Assembly (NCBI GenBank): GCA_003279935.1 | Contig: QCGL01000012.1 | Coordinates: forward strand, 1-62,670 | DNA: 62,670 bases | Origin: Prochlorococcus sp. AG-388-A04 | GTDB lineage: Bacteria > Cyanobacteriota > Cyanobacteriia > PCC-6307 > Cyanobiaceae | Reading direction: 5' to 3' | In this document: positions 62,422 through 62,670 of the stretch, one piece after another | Layout: each line of letters begins with the position of its first letter | How positions within the stretch are numbered: the stretch's first letter is position 1 | Program-made: the position numbers and the translations under genes | The notes under the pieces: generated by a model | Seen by the model: only the letters and a program-made list of their open reading frames with translations | What the model was told of the DNA's origin: nothing | Database searches by the model: none

Positions 62422-62670
62422 ATGGAATCAGAACATAAAAATTCAATTTTAATTATTGGTGGAGGATTAATAGGTTTATCTATTGCTTATGAATTTGCAC
62501 GTAATAAATTCAAAGTTGAAGTTTTAAGCAAAAACAGAAGCGAATCTGCTGGATTCGTTGCGGCAGGAATGCTAGCCACCCATGCTGAGGGACTTGAAGA
62601 TGAATTATTCATATTTGGACAACAAAGTCAAAATTTAATTCCAGAATGGATTAAAAATATCGAACAAGAT
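62422..62670 (+). CDS. ThiO-like FAD-dependent glycine oxidase / amino-acid oxidase, partial
   Basis: The first 83 codons are visible before the window ends. IIGGGLIGLSIAYEFAR at residues 10-26 is the GxGxxG FAD-binding motif, and AAGMLATHAEG near 47-57 is typical of ThiO glycine oxidase, which supplies dehydroglycine for thiazole synthesis. The remainder of the gene is outside, so ThiO versus another DAO-family oxidase cannot be settled. About 80 bp upstream is the divergent gatB start. Confidence 0.8.
   Translation, partial: MESEHKNSILIIGGGLIGLSIAYEFARNKFKVEVLSKNRSESAGFVAAGMLATHAEGLEDELFIFGQQSQNLIPEWIKNIEQD

Noticed and set aside
1..62670. CRISPR array, IS element or rRNA operon
   Set aside because: No regularly spaced repeats, transposase motifs or rRNA sequence were seen by reading both strands; a full search could not be run.

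Overview
The window is AT-rich, densely packed chromosomal DNA from a picocyanobacterium, almost certainly a high-light-adapted Prochlorococcus. The evidence is very short intergenic gaps, two high-light-inducible (Hli) proteins, photosynthesis small subunits (PetL-like, PsbX), Ycf66 and Ycf19/YggT, cyanobacterium-specific families (DUF512-type FeS protein, DUF4346, DUF3120, DUF4912), and a circularly permuted two-piece tmRNA with a cyanobacterial-type tag (ANKIVSFSRQTAPVAA). Most of it is core housekeeping sequence. No IS element, CRISPR array or rRNA operon was seen.

Layout. 1-3.8 kb: end of aroK, a double-domain 6-pyruvoyltetrahydropterin-synthase-like gene with a translationally overlapping RibD-type reductase, a DUF482/FemAB-like protein, DUF4346 and petL. 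3.8-8.7 kb: rimO, a VKOR-thioredoxin fusion, nadB and a DUF3120 membrane protein. 8.8-13.9 kb: a co-directional run of DUF512 FeS protein, TolC-like protein, inositol-monophosphatase-family enzyme, YihY/BrkB membrane protein and a zinc-ribbon membrane protein. 13.9-19.3 kb: hli, small conserved proteins, an HtrA protease, a four-Cys miniprotein, an ABC-F ATPase, a Nif11-like small protein and a ribbon-helix-helix regulator. 19.3-24.4 kb: a KtrA/KtrB-like K+ uptake pair, an SLC13/TrkA-C permease and a type II NADH dehydrogenase. 24.5-31.4 kb: cysH, coaX, bcp, a phosphopantetheinyl transferase, rarA, pgm and a DUF4912 protein. 31.6-36.8 kb: the sufBCDS Fe-S assembly operon with a small unknown gene divergent to it. 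36.8-45.4 kb: an S9 peptidase, def, a HIT protein, an SbmA-like ABC transporter, hli, ycf66, psbX, ycf19 and accC. 45.7-56.2 kb: tRNA-Leu, an LpxB-like protein, a PRC-barrel protein, smc, two membrane proteins, a THUMP methyltransferase, ssrA and an aldo/keto reductase. 56.3-62.7 kb: a ParA-like ATPase with an overlapping tail-anchored small protein, an inserted YadA-like adhesin, argJ, coaE, gatB and the start of a thiO-like oxidase.

The most unusual structure is at 57154-58967. A YadA-like trimeric autotransporter gene is bracketed by two imperfect copies (23/26 bases) of the 3' end of argJ. Just inside each copy lie TAATCACA-type repeats in 11-bp steps and a further repeat of about 40 bp. 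This resembles the core-plus-arm layout of site-specific integration sites, but the segment has no recombinase. I read it as a small cargo element inserted at the argJ / ParA-operon junction; that reading is inference, while the repeats themselves are directly visible.

Functions are assigned by reading motifs and family resemblance in the translated sequence. No database search was possible.
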